64,000 bases of DNA, from assembly GCA_029721435.1 (NCBI GenBank), contig CM056580.1, positions 22,314,367 through 22,378,366 on the forward strand, read 5' to 3'. Positions 1 through 10,725 of this stretch are shown in pieces. A program made the position numbers and the translations under genes. The notes beneath the pieces are model-generated. The model did not search any database. It saw nothing but the letters and a program-made list of their open reading frames with translations, and was not told the DNA's origin. Numbering within the stretch: the stretch's first letter is position 1; each line of letters starts with the position of its first letter. Source of the stretch: Gymnothorax reevesii. Lineage: Eukaryota; Chordata; Actinopteri; Anguilliformes; Muraenidae.

Positions 1-218
1 ATAATTACGGTTGGTAGATTGTGTTGTATTATGTGTCATGATTACTGTTATACTGTTATGGTGTGTATTTTCTGTAAAACACATATTGCAGACTGTCCAA
101 TAATGATCAGATAATTCACATATGACAGCCAGCAATCAAGTTCTTCATCAAACATATTTTATACAGATCACAGTAAAGACAAGGGAAATGTAGTATACAA
201 GTGCGTTCAGATTAATGA

Positions 219-262
219 ATAATAATAATAATAATAATCATAATAATAATAATAATAATAAA
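219..262. repeat. (AAT)n microsatellite
   Basis: About 14 AAT units with one interruption (TCA near 239). The surrounding 1-395 is AT-rich and shows no gene or recognised repeat. Confidence 0.95.
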
Positions 263-395
263 TGTAATTGTTAGGCTCCAATAATAACATAAAGCCAATA
301 TGTATATGTGTGCAAAGGATGCTTCATTTACAAGCATCTCTTCAGCTTACTTGACATTGTTGCCATTACAACCTTCATCTGAGGATGTACTTTGG

Positions 396-1000
396 TTAAC
401 ATAACATAACATAACATAACATGAGTGGCGAGAACAGGCCGTTCAGCCCAACTAGGCTCGCCAGTTTCTGTATTCTATTGTGAATATATCACCTCAGATA
501 CTCCATGATATCTAGCTTTAAGTTAAGTCTGCTCTTTAAAATTCCCAGGGTTTCTGCCTCAACAAAATGGTCATGCAAACTGTTCCACATAGAAATTACT
601 CTTTGGGTGAAAATTATGTCCAATCAGTGCTAAATTTACCCGTGGTCAACTTCCATTTGTGACCTTGAGTTCTACTAACAACTTCCGCTAGGAAGTTAGC
701 CAAAGGAATCCTACATAATTCAATTTGTTAATCCCGTTAACAAATTTAAAGACCTCAATCAGATCACCCGTAAATCTCCTTTTCCTAAGACTAAATTAAG
801 GATCTACAGCCTCTTCTCATAGTTTTCACCTTTTATACCTGGAAATAGCTTAGTGGCTCTTCTCTGAACTTTTTCTCGAACCTCTATATCTTAAAGTATG
901 GTCCCCAGAACTGTACACAATACTCCAGATATGGTCTTACAAATATATTGTACAAGAGAAGTATGCCCTACTTGGAGGGCAACTGTCCCAAGTAACAAGA
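396..1000 (-). pseudogene. CR1-like LINE, 3' end (5'-truncated, decayed)
   Basis: On the minus strand this stretch reads, with frameshifts, as the end of a CR1-group reverse transcriptase. Visible blocks are VRPYLEYCVQFWGP near 900-945, EKVQRRATKLFPGIKG near 830-880, GDLIEVFKFVNG near 740-770, ISMWNSLHDHFVEAETLG near 540-600, and LVGLNGLFSPLM next to the 3' end. The left end carries five ATAAC units (396-422), which on the coding strand form the short microsatellite tail typical of this group. The upstream part of the element is absent, as expected from incomplete target-primed reverse transcription. No open frame remains, so this is a dead copy. Clade assignment rests on motif recognition. 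Confidence 0.85.
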
Positions 1001-2500
1001 CCATGCAGGCCTATGTGAGAGCAGGTAAATTTCCCAATGAAGAAATGAGCAATACTGAAAATATTTTTCTAAATAGAAATATACATTTTAGTTATGATTG
1101 AAAAATCAATTGGCACATCTAATCTATGTGGGCCTTTTAATTTACCTAATACACATTGCAATAACTAAATATAATATTTCAATTTGGCATTCCTCTACAC
1201 AAGATATTCATTGTACTACAGATGTTATCAACTTATTAACATATCATGACTGATCCTAGTCCTAGTAAACCCATAGGAAAGATGATTTTTATTCTGTTTT
1301 TTTTTTCTTTCTGGTAGTGCAAATTAAATCATTACAAATCTAGCAGCTCATTGCCAGCAGTCATGCCTGGCCATATCAACTTGCTTGATTTTAAAGCCAT
1401 AACAAGGACCTTTCATGTGGTGTTGATTTTGGCAGTACTTGTGGACAAAAACTGTAGCGCTTCTTATAGTACACTTTAGGATCCTATTGTATTAATGTAG
1501 GACCAGACCTGGGGTTATACTACAAAGCAAGATCATCATAGACAGGCTTTGTTTGAGTGAGCTGGCTCAACAAACCCTGAACTCTCAATCACAGATAATC
1601 AGTACCACAACGGTGGTTATAATCTTTCTTTGTTAACCTCAGCATTGTGCTTTAGGCTCTGTGCCGGCCCCCATAAAAGGGGCCTTTCACATGTCATTTG
1701 ACTCTTCTTCCGCCCAAAAATTGGCCAATTACATGCTGTATATTTCTCACAGGGGCAGCAGGTCATAATTATGGAGATTTATGAAGAATATAAAAATATA
1801 ATAACAGCAAAAAGCAACTCTGTGGCTGCTCATAAGGCCAGAAATTTGCTGAATATGTAAATGTCCTATAATAAAGGATTAGTTGAAATTATTTTACTCC
1901 AGTTTCTGGGCCAAATCAAAGTGAAATCATTTCCAGATTTAATATAATCTGACTGTGATAAATACTAACAGTATACTCATTTTTTGGGTGAAAGTATTTT
2001 TTTCATAGCTTTTTTTAATAAAGCATGATATATTTTAATAAAATCCCATGCCACCAAATACCCTAACCAATTGTACCATTACAAAGTTACAATAGACCAT
2101 TTACATATCAAAACAATGGTCAGTATGATAAAATACTATTTCATTTTGTAATTGGTACTTTGATAGTTGCAGTACCTGAACTGTCAAGAGGACATGGCAG
2201 CAAGTTCAAACAAACCATAAGACCATTCTTCAAAGTGATCGGCCCAAAGACACTTTGCTTTCATAATTATTATATTTTAATGGTATGCTGCGTGAAATGT
2301 ATGACGTGACATGGAGTATTCTTGCTCAGATTTTCTGCGCGTATATTCACGTTAAAAAAACTGCAACTGTAAGCGCTCGGTTACTCTTTGTGACATTGTT
2401 AACATATGGCTCGAGTAGATCGCATAAGTAACGGATTCTCTCAGCTGACAATCTGTTGCGTTCATAGAGAATATCGTCAGAAAAAGCCAACGGGTTATGC

Positions 2501-2501
<1 letters not shown>
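1001..2501. other. No gene recognised
   Basis: AT-rich sequence with only short chance frames. The part near 1500-1690 has the feel of an old dispersed repeat, but I could not match it to a family with confidence. Confidence 0.5.

Positions 2502-2531
<30 letters not shown>
2502..2531. repeat. (CT)15 microsatellite
   Basis: A pure CT tract. The opposing short frames across it are Arg-Glu or Leu-Ser dipeptide artefacts of the repeat. Confidence 0.95.
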
Positions 2532-2534
<3 letters not shown>

Positions 2535-3059
2535 TATACCCGATTCGAGTTTCGGGCACATTATCTGCTCCCGACCAGGTTGAGTTTTGCCGCCTACTTA
2601 ACCATGATGATCTAGCTACGTTTAAAAAGAGCCACCTTCATGACACTGTAAAGCCTGGCTTTAGGCTCGACATAACTCGCTAACGCACTTATCTTGCTTC
2701 GTAGTATACCCCCCTGGTTGCAGGAATAAAAAATAACAGAAATATAAAAAGACAATCCTTTCGTTGATGGCCTCGTGTGTTTATGTAACTATTAGGCCTG
2801 CATCATAGAGGGGCATTAGCATTAAAATAACACTGTTTAAATAACAATAACAAAACAATTTGAATTAGAATGTTACATGGCACGCTACAAATTCTTCTGA
2901 ATGCTGAAACACCTTTTTCAAGAACCTGAAGGCAAATTTGTTAATGGTTACAACAAGTACCCAACGCTTCTTTATCCGCAAGCGAGCATGACTGAAACTT
3001 CTGATGAAACTGAATTAACATTACCATGTGGATAAAATTACCTACTTAGATAAAGTTAA

Positions 3060-3260
3060 GTACGCTTACCCTTTTCTCCGGCTGACTTTTCTGTCGACTC
3101 TTCATTTTTTTTACGCGCTGTCCGCCGCGTTTGAACTGCAGAGTTCGGAGGCCTTGAGTCCATTTTTCCGCTGGAAGTCCAGATGCTGTCTAGATCACTG
3201 AGTGTAACGCATGAAGCGCGTCTTGACGGCAGACCGGAAGGCTGCGGGTGCGAATGGAGA
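3060..3260. promoter_or_regulatory. CpG-rich stretch, candidate bidirectional promoter
   Basis: This roughly 200-bp stretch is clearly richer in CpG and GC than the AT-rich DNA on either side (for example clusters near 3113-3130 and 3206-3275). A possible first exon with a good splice donor leaves it in each direction: leftward ending at 3070 and rightward ending at 3400. This is the layout of a divergent CpG-island promoter. No TATA box is obvious. Promoter activity is an inference from composition and flanking exon-like signals. Confidence 0.5.
3070..3163 (-). CDS. Putative first coding exon of an unknown leftward gene
   Basis: A minus-strand ATG (3163-3161) lies in a strong start context (A at -3, G at +4) and opens 31 codons that end at a consensus donor, GTAAGC, whose GT is at 3069-3068. 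The peptide begins MDSRPPNSAVQTRRTARKK and continues with acidic and lysine-rich residues, so it is basic and probably disordered. I do not recognise the family. The exon lies in the CpG-rich stretch, back to back with the rightward exon at 3254-3400. No further leftward exon could be identified with confidence in 1-3060, so the gene may continue beyond the window or the exon may be a chance match. Confidence 0.35.
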
Positions 3261-3400
3261 GCGCGCGAAAAAAAAAAACAAAAACTAAAAAAAACTTTAT
3301 TATAAAGCGGAACTTCGATTGGAAACTGGTCCAGGAACTGATTCAGACTGAAGAGCAACGGACACGGGAACTGATCAATGGAATCTTTAACTATTCAATG
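3254..3400 (+). CDS. Putative 5' exon of the ISXO2/Merlin-type gene
   Basis: An ATG at 3254 opens 49 codons without a stop, ending at a perfect GTAAGT donor at 3401. The peptide is lysine-rich, then contains FDWKLVQELIQTEEQRTREL, which would form a helix. It starts inside the CpG-rich stretch. The difficulty is phase: this donor is phase 0, while the plausible acceptors before the first transposase exon (AG ending 3655 or 3720) need phase 2 or phase 1. The exon may therefore be 5' untranslated, or an unseen small exon may lie between. The downstream ATG at 3726 is then the likely start. Confidence 0.4.
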
Positions 3401-3725
3401 GTAAGTAAGGTAAATTGTTTTAATTATGTAGTTGTACATTTTTTTTCTTGGATGTTTCCCCCATGTTTTACTTATGCCTGCTTTTCCCCATCGCGGTTTA
3501 ATCGAGTCAGCTAACAATGTTAACTCAATTAGCGGACATTAACTAGTGTTAGATACTGTGATGACTCATTAATGTTACATAACTTGGGTATCTCACGCTC
3601 TCTTGTACCTATGTGCTAGTTTCATCTCACCTTTATTTCAACTTATTCCCAACAGACGTGCAATCCTATGGAAGAAGAGTAAAGAATTCAATTCCCCAAA
3701 ATTCCTATATGTATCTACAGGTGTC

Positions 3726-6700
3726 ATGGTTAAGGAGGTTAAAAGAAAGTTACTGTCTCTCTTCCAAGGGAAACCAACGAAGAAAAGGACCTTAAAATTA
3801 ATAAAATGGCTCCAAAAAAAACATTTACTAAAAAAAAGGGTAAAGTGCGGAAAGTGTCATCTTAATATGAAGCTGAGACCTGCAAACAAAGCTGACAACT
3901 TTGAATGGTTTGTATTTCCCTTTTCAGATTACTTTCAGATAAAGATACCTGTCTTACAGTTGTATTTATCAGACTGGGGCAGTGGGTTCTTTGGCTTTTT
4001 TGCAGTCATGCCTACTTTAGCGGAAAACACAGACATTGTTCCTACATCGCTATTGTATTTGACCTCTAACTTACAGCAAAATGCTTAGATAGCTTGAAAT
4101 GCATGTTTTGTTAGAGCATCAAGTTAAGCCAAGCAAAGGAAGAAGTCAGTGTTAACGTTGTTTTTTTCCCCCCTCATAGAGTGGGTCAGAAATGTACTTG
4201 TCCAAAGTAAATTTTTGCTTGCCCCTATAAAAATTGGCAATGATCTGAAATTTGCAGCTCTGATCCAGATAGACATTACCAGAGTCAGAATTTCATTGAT
4301 ACTGCTACTCTTATCGATGCACCTCATGGATTTGGTTCTTTATTGATACTCTTATCTGTTCATTTTTATTACTAAATTGATTTCTGTTTTTGATATTATA
4401 TAGGATCTGTAGACAGAACTTGCACAGAGGAAGACCCTCAAAAAAATCATTGAGGTCTGGATCATTGTTTGAGAGGTCAAAAGCCAGTTTTTCCTCTTGG
4501 ATGACATTCAACAGGTATTGAAAATATGAACTTTACATTCAGGTGTTAGATGGGTTAAAGTAATGCTCCACAGGAAACAATAAAACTCTTGGTGATATAT
4601 CATAATTTAATTTGGATATGAGGAAACAGCACAGGGTTACACTTGTATGCGTTAATTCTGAATAAATATTGGATAACTGCTTACCACTCATATTGAACTT
4701 TTATTACAGTTTGATGGTATTGAAGAATTTTTGAGCCTCTGTTTTATCTTAAGTCTTCTTTGTTTGTGTGATTTCTGCCTTTAATTGGCCTGCCCAGTCT
4801 TGTTTGATTTCCATTGTACTGAACATGGAACTGTATCTGTCTTCTCAATGTCTGCCACTGAAACACAGGTTTACACAGGGGCTTCGATTACGTCAAATTG
4901 ACATGATTGAAGATGGGATTGCTGGAAGCTCACGAACTCTCTCCAAAATGGCTCAAAAAATAAGAGGCATATGCAAAAGCTCAATGGAATCATATGCTAG
5001 AAGAAAAGGCAAGGTTGTTGGAGGGCGGAGGGAGTTTGTGATGCTGGATGAGAGCAATTTCCGTCATAAGCGAAAGGTAGGGCAGATACATTGAATGACA
5101 TTCACAGAATGGTGCAGGAAAATCCACCATGACATGTAACTTAAATTGTGCTGTGCTGATTTGGTACAGTTAAGACGGTACCTATAATTCACAACCCCAA
5201 TTCCGAAATAGTTGGGACAAAGTGTTAATTGTGAATAAAATCAGAAAACGCAATGACTTTCAAATCACTTCAGCCAGTATTTTATTCACAATCAAACAGA
5301 GATAAAATAGCAAATGTTGAAACTGAGAAATTTTACCATTTTATCCACAAAATGAGCTCATTTCAAATTTGATGGCTGCTACAGGTCTCAAAAAAGTTGG
5401 GACAGGTGCCTGTTCAACATGGTGTAGCATCCCCTCTTCTTTGTTACACAGAGTGGAGGCGTCTGGGCATTGGGGAGGCAAGTTTCTTGAGTTTAGCCAC
5501 TGGAATTTGATCCCACTCTTGTTTAATCCAGGCTTCCAGCTACTGAGAGTTTTAGCGGACTTTTTGTTTAATTATGCACCAAATGTTGTCAATCAGTGAA
5601 AGATCAGGACTGCAGGCAGGTCAGTTCAGCACACGGACTCTTCTACTACGAAAGCATGCTGTTGTAATAGGTGCAGTATGTGGTTTTGCATTGTCCTGCT
5701 GAAATACACAAGGCCTTCCCTGGAATAGATGTCGTCAGGAGGGGAGGATATGTTGCTCTAAAACTTTTATATACCTTTCAGCATTCATGGTGCTTTTTAA
5801 AACATGCAAGTGTCCCACACCATATGCACTAATGCATCCCCATACCATCAGAGATGCCAGCTTTAGAACTGAACGCTGATAACAGGAGAGGTGGTCTTTC
5901 TCCTCTTTAGCCCGGAGGACATGACACCCATGATTTTCAACAAGAATGTGTCAAATTTGGCCTCGACTGACCACAGAACACTTTGCCACTTCGTTACAGT
6001 CCATTTTAAATGAGCCTTGGCCCACAGAACACGGCAGCACTTCTGGATCATGCTCAACAATGGCTTCCTTTTTGTACATTATAGAGTTTTAGGTGGCATC
6101 TGTGGATGGCACGGCAGACTGTTTACAGACATTGGTTTCCTGAAGTATTCCTTGGCCCATTTAGTAATGTCAATGACAGAATCATGCTGGTGAGTGATGC
6201 AGAGGCGTCTGAGGGCCCGAAAATCACGGGCATCCAGTAAAGGTCTTTGGCTTTGACCCTTATGCACAGAGATTTTTCAAGTTTTTCTGAAAATTTTGAT
6301 GATGTTGTGCACCGTCGATGATGAGTCCTTCAAAGCCTTTGCGATTTGACATTTAGGAGCATTGCTTTTAAGGTATTCCGCATTTTTTTAACGCAAACCT
6401 TCACAGGTTGGAGAGCCTCTGGCCATCTTTACGAGACACTCAGCCTTTATAAGACATCCCATTTATAGCAAATCATGTTACACACCTGATGCCAGTTAAT
6501 ATAATTACTTGCTGAATGTTCTTTCAGCTGATTCTCTTTTATATTGATTGCTTTTTTCAGCCCTTTTTTCCCTGTGTCCCAACTTTTTTGAGACCTGTTG
6601 CATCCAGAAAATTTGAAATGAGCTCATTTCATGGATAAAAATGGAAAATGTCTCAGTTTCAACATTTGAAATGTTATTTATGTTCTATTGTAAATATTGT

Positions 6701-7871
6701 AAACATATTGGCTCATGTGACCTGAAAGTCATTGCATTTTTATTTTATTCACAATTTACACTTTGTCCCAACTATTTCGGAATTGGGGTTGTAGTAGTCA
6801 TAGTTATAGTTATTACATCCATAAAAATAAGTTTTAAATCAGAAAGTGAACCCATATCCTGGTAAAATTACAATGGGTGCTGTCATTATGTTGTTGTACC
6901 ATTATTCATTGACAGTTGAGCAGCTCCACGATTTGTCTCTCAATGACATCCTTTTTAAGTCTGGGGAATTCTTTGTGTTTGTTCACAAACCAGTGTAACA
7001 TATGGCGCCAAACTGAAATGGAGGTATACTGAATTATAGAAAATCATATGAATTATATTTTACTGTTTTCCCTATGTGTTAATGTGGAAACAAGTGTGAA
7101 AAAGCATGTCATAGTTTCTATCATGAAGTTTCCATTGCCATAGGCCATTCTGTTTGGCATTTAGTCTGTCTCATCGGGATAGAGGGGGAGTTTGGAAGGG
7201 ATCAATATTAGGAATATAGTTTCTTGTAATTGTGTGAACCTCATCCTCTGAGACCAATTTGATACACAATTTGAACATTGAATAAAGCTTTTCTGCTATA
7301 CAATAACAGAAAAGGGGATTCATGCATACTGAACAGTACTAAAGCTAGCAGTGATTGAGTTTTATACTTGAAATGACCTGCAATAGAAAAATTTTCTGTT
7401 TTTCAGTATGGACGAGGACGGTTCGCCAACACCTGGCGCAGAAGAAAATGGGTGTTTGGGATTCTGGGTGTCGGCCGAAGGTGGAATAGACCCATTTTAA
7501 AACTGGTTAAACGTAGGTCCCGACGCCATCTTCTTCCAGTGATTACACGTCATGTGCATGCCAGAAGCACTATTCTAAGTGACGAATGGCGGGCGTACAG
7601 AGGTGTACTTGCCCAACGTGGATTCACACACTTTCCTGTAAACCACAGTCGGTGGTTTGTTGACCCAAGAACAGGCAGCCACACTCAGAACCTCGAGAGA
7701 TCATGGGCCATATACAAGGGAATGGTATGGAGACTGAGAGGGAACAGAACTGAGGCCCTCCTCAAAGAGCACCTCTCAGTTATAGAGTGGACCTACTGGC
7801 TTGCAAAACCGCACAAAGCTGGTCCTTTTGGAAGACTGCTCAAGGACATTAGGCATAGGTACCGCTGTTAG
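3726..7871 (+). CDS. Split ISXO2/Merlin-type (IS1595-like) DDE transposase gene
   Basis: Four exons join in frame: 3726-3907, 4404-4514, 4869-5076 and 7407-7871 (stop included), giving about 321 residues, a usual length for this family. Donors are GTTTGT, GTATTG and GTAGGG; acceptors end in AG, the last with TTTTTCAG. The split codons rebuild Trp (tg/g) and Arg (ag/g). Order: LIKWLQ helix and KCGKC half of a zinc ribbon (exon 1), WICRQNLH other half, FERSK block (exon 2), helix-turn-helix region with SLRQ-like LRLRQID (exon 3), then the catalytic core. The DDE residues are D158 (MLDESNF), D226 (ILSDEWRAY) and E264 (HTQNLERSW); NHSRWFVDP is a family hallmark. Eukaryotic members are Merlin DNA transposons. 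ATG 3726 has a good context (G at -3, G at +4). The zinc ribbon is C-x2-C ... C-x4-H rather than all Cys. No terminal repeats were found, so it may be domesticated; this is unproven. Confidence 0.8.
5191..6792 (-). mobile_element. Tc1-like (IS630/Tc1) DNA transposon in the gene's last intron
   Basis: A 1.6 kb element bounded by 34-bp perfect terminal inverted repeats starting ACAACCCCAATTCCGAAATA. Similarity between the ends continues inward for roughly 200 bp, and a second AAGTTGGGACA motif lies inside each end (near 5392 and 6585), an IR/DR-like arrangement. The right flank begins TA; the left flank shows CA, so the expected TA duplication is imperfect. It sits wholly within the 5077-7406 intron of the ISXO2/Merlin-type gene, opposite to its transcription. 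Confidence 0.85.
5430..6430 (-). pseudogene. Decayed Tc1-like transposase
   Basis: Minus-strand fragments match a Tc1-type transposase: [20 protein letters not shown] (DNA-binding part, near 6150-6220), [19 protein letters not shown] near 5950-6010, [11 protein letters not shown] near 5670-5690, [11 protein letters not shown] near 5575-5610. The first catalytic Asp is lost (WSVE where WSDE is expected). The second Asp is kept. The third position reads Asp rather than Glu, 34 residues after the second. A TGA replaces the Trp before PACSPDL. Several frameshifts are present, so no active enzyme can be made. Confidence 0.8.
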
Positions 7872-8061
7872 GTACCTCCCCATTAATTTCCTGCCTCATG
7901 TTTAAAAGTCGCAGTTCTCATCCTTTTGTGTGTTTATTGTTTTTTTTTTTGAAAACTTCTGACTTTTTCTGCATTAAAAAGAAAGATTTTGTACTTCTGA
8001 CTAATAAAAAATGTACTCCAACTCTGTCTAAATTGTACAAACTGGTCCTTTAAGGGATAAT
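7872..8061 (+). terminator. 3' region with poly(A) signal of the ISXO2/Merlin-type gene
   Basis: About 130 bp after the stop an AATAAA hexamer occurs at 8003-8008, followed by a T- and GT-containing stretch near 8015-8050. That is suitable for cleavage and polyadenylation just before the hAT-like element. Hexamers are common in AT-rich DNA, so this is only suggestive. Confidence 0.45.
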
Positions 8062-9889
8062 GGTTTCACTCTTTACTATATGGGTCTCAAAAGGCATTAA
8101 GGAATGATTCATTATGGATAAGCAATGTTTGTTAAGCATTGTTATGTGTTTATGAATTGTTAATTGAGGGATAAACGTTTTACACTTTCCACTTTAATGC
8201 TCAGTTGTGCTCACTCTATGCATGTTGTTAGGTTTGTTAGGTGTGTATGAAGTGTTACCTTAGGGAAAAACGTGACACACTTTAGCATAAGGGTCGCAAA
8301 AAGCACGAAGGAATGGTTAATTATGGTTAGGTTATGCTTACTTAGCACTCTTACGCAAGTATAAAGTGTTAGTTAAGAAATAAATGTTTTACACTTTACA
8401 ATAAGGGTCACAAAGAGCTTTAAAGAATGGTTAATTATGGTTAAGTAATGCTTATACAGCTTTCTTATGCATTTATGAAGTGCTACATAGGGGATAAATG
8501 TGTTACACTACCATAAGGGTCACAAAAAGCATGAGGGAATGGTTAATTATGGTTAACTTATGCTTACTTAGCACTCTTGTGCATTTATAAAGTGTTACTT
8601 AAGAAATAAATGTTTTACACTTTACCATAAGCGTCACAAAGAACATTAAGGAATGGTGAATTATACTCAAATAATGCTCATTCAGCATTGTTAGGTGTTC
8701 ATAAAGTATTACTTAAGGGACAAATGTTTTACACTTTACAATAAGGGTCACAAAGAGCATTAATAAATAGTGAATTATGCTTAAGTAATGCTTATTCAGC
8801 ATTGTTAAGCAGTCATGAAGTGTTACTTAGGGGATACATGTTGTACACTTTACCATAAGGGTTGTAAATAACAATAGTCAATGGTTCCTTATGCTTTAGT
8901 AATGCTTAGACAGCATTGTTATGCATTTGTAAAGTGTTACTGAAGAGATAGATGTTTCCAACTTTAGAATGAGGGTCACAAACAGCATAATTAAATGGCT
9001 AAGTATGGGTAAGTAAAGCTAATTATGCACTCATGCATTTATGAGGTGTCACATGAGATTCATGTTTCTAATATTCATTAAGTCACAAGCAACATTAAGA
9101 AATGGGGTGAGTAATGCTTATTCAGCGTGCACAATAACTTATTTCTTCAGCAATAAGTTCAGGAACGTCTACATAAAAATAAAGGAACAATCAAAACTAC
9201 ATGAAGAACGTGGAATCTCAGACTTTGTCAAAAATAATTATCAACCTTTTACTAATATTAGTGGGTACCTAAAAACACTTAATTAATGTTAATAAGACAT
9301 ATGTTGCTTATTATATTCATTTTTAAGGCTGATTATTGTATGACATAACATGAATAACTCCATAAACCTTAAATAATGTTTAAATGAACAACTTATGGGG
9401 TATATCCACTGATCCCAACCTTTACCAAAAAATGAAGATTTTTATCAACTATTAACAAATATTAATGACTACCTAATAAACCCTTAATAAGTCTCAATAA
9501 GAGATGTATTAAGAGTTATCTAATTCCTATTATTAACCTATTGAACAGTTAATGCTTATTAGGAAGTAACCAAAGTTAATAACATCATTAATCCTTATAT
9601 AATGTATAAATTAACACCTTAGTTAACATGAACAGCATTAGGAAGTGATACTCAAAGACATTAGTTAATGGTCCAATAACTGTTAGTTAGTGACTATTAT
9701 GGCATTTGCTAATGTTAATAATATCTTCAGTAACACTTAAATAATGTACAAATGAATACCTTAGTTGGCATGAACACCAATAGTAAATAATTCTTAGACA
9801 TATTAGTTAATGGTTAATTAACTATTAGTTAATGTTTACTACAGCATTAACTAATGTTAATTAATGTACCCTTATTGTAAAGTGTTACC
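8062..9889. mobile_element. hAT-like non-autonomous element with internal tandem repeat
   Basis: The right end reads CCTTATTGTAAAGTGTTACC, the terminus of an abundant fish hAT-type MITE. A worn copy of its inverse lies at 8062-8085. The right third (9240-9880) is made of TTAATGTT-like motifs. The same family, with a clearer 8-bp target duplication, occurs at 18512-24984, which supports the hAT assignment. No transposase is encoded. Any target duplication here is too worn to call. Confidence 0.7.
8180..9010. repeat. Minisatellite, period about 114 bp, ~8 copies
   Basis: A phrase like ACACTTTACAATAAGGGTCA recurs near 8190, 8281, 8394, 8508, 8625, 8737, 8850 and 8960. Each is followed by a variant of GGAATGGTTAATTATGGTTA and TGCTTATTCAGCATTGTTA. 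Copies are diverged by substitutions. The unit resembles the element's own terminal sequence. Confidence 0.85.
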
Positions 9890-10443
9890 ACATAATTAAA
9901 TGTAAAAATTCCAGCAAGTGCATAGACGTAACCAAATCTGTACCGAATATGCCTGCAGTCAAAGCTAAATTTAAATATTTAAGCTCACATAAACCTGTAA
10001 CCATTAGTTCCAGGAAAGATTAGTGAAAACATTAAATAAACTAAGCAAAAGGAGAGAGTAAACTTTGTGTGATCTCACAGCAATATGAACAAAACTATTG
10101 AATAAATCATCTTATGGCAAAGCTGATGATTCACACAAGTTCACTGCTGCCAATAATGGCTTCAATAAATGAATACAACTACCCCGATGCCATGTGGTAG
10201 ATAGATTCAAAAAATAAACAAGCAACAAATCTAATAGCAGGGCACAATGAAAAATGCATTTTACCTTCCTTTTTTGTTCTTCTTAGAACAAATTCCGCCA
10301 CAATTTGCCATAAAATCCCATTTGCACAGGATATTACCCTTCAAGGACACCAGGACAAGGAGATGTACTCTATTCCGCTCCAACATTGACCTCAGTCGGT
10401 ATTTTTTGCTGGTGTCAGTTTTAGAAAAGAGTGTTTCCCACTT
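9890..10443. other. No gene recognised
   Basis: AT-rich sequence without a convincing frame, repeat boundary or structured RNA. Confidence 0.5.
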
Positions 10444-10725
10444 CTACTCCATCCATTATCTAACAGGGGCACCGGGAGCTGAAACCAATCCCAGCAGACA
10501 ATGGGTGATAAAGGCAGGAACACGCTTTGGAAATGAGCCCGATCTATCAGACAGATTGCACACTGTTCACTCACACCAATGGACAATTTAGTCCCTACTG
10601 TTAGCCTGGCACGCATGTCTCTGGACACTTGAGGAGGAGAGTGCCCAGAGGAGGCCCACATCAACACAGGGAGAAAATGAGAACACAGACAACCTTCTTG
10701 CTTTGAAGCGGCAGCACGACCCGCT
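10444..10725 (+). repeat. Dispersed fish repeat (L2/SINE-type), diverged copy
   Basis: Starts CTCCATCCATTATCTAACAG and continues through phrases equivalent to 'GAGCC(C)ATC', 'CACACCAATGGACAATTTAG', 'TAGCCTGGCACGCATGTCTC', 'GGAGAGTGCCCAGAGGAGGC' and 'CAACACAGGGAGAAAATGAG'. These are the hallmarks of a very common fish interspersed repeat. Two more copies occur at 34585-35520 (same strand, interrupted) and 45513-45725 (opposite strand). Family name uncertain. Confidence 0.65.

Noticed and set aside
1500..1700. Possible worn DNA transposon
   Set aside because: Phrases feel familiar, but no second copy, inverted ends or target duplication could be shown.
8180..9010. CRISPR-like or satellite array
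   Set aside because: No short identical repeats with unique spacers; it is a diverged 114-bp tandem repeat within a transposon in eukaryotic DNA.
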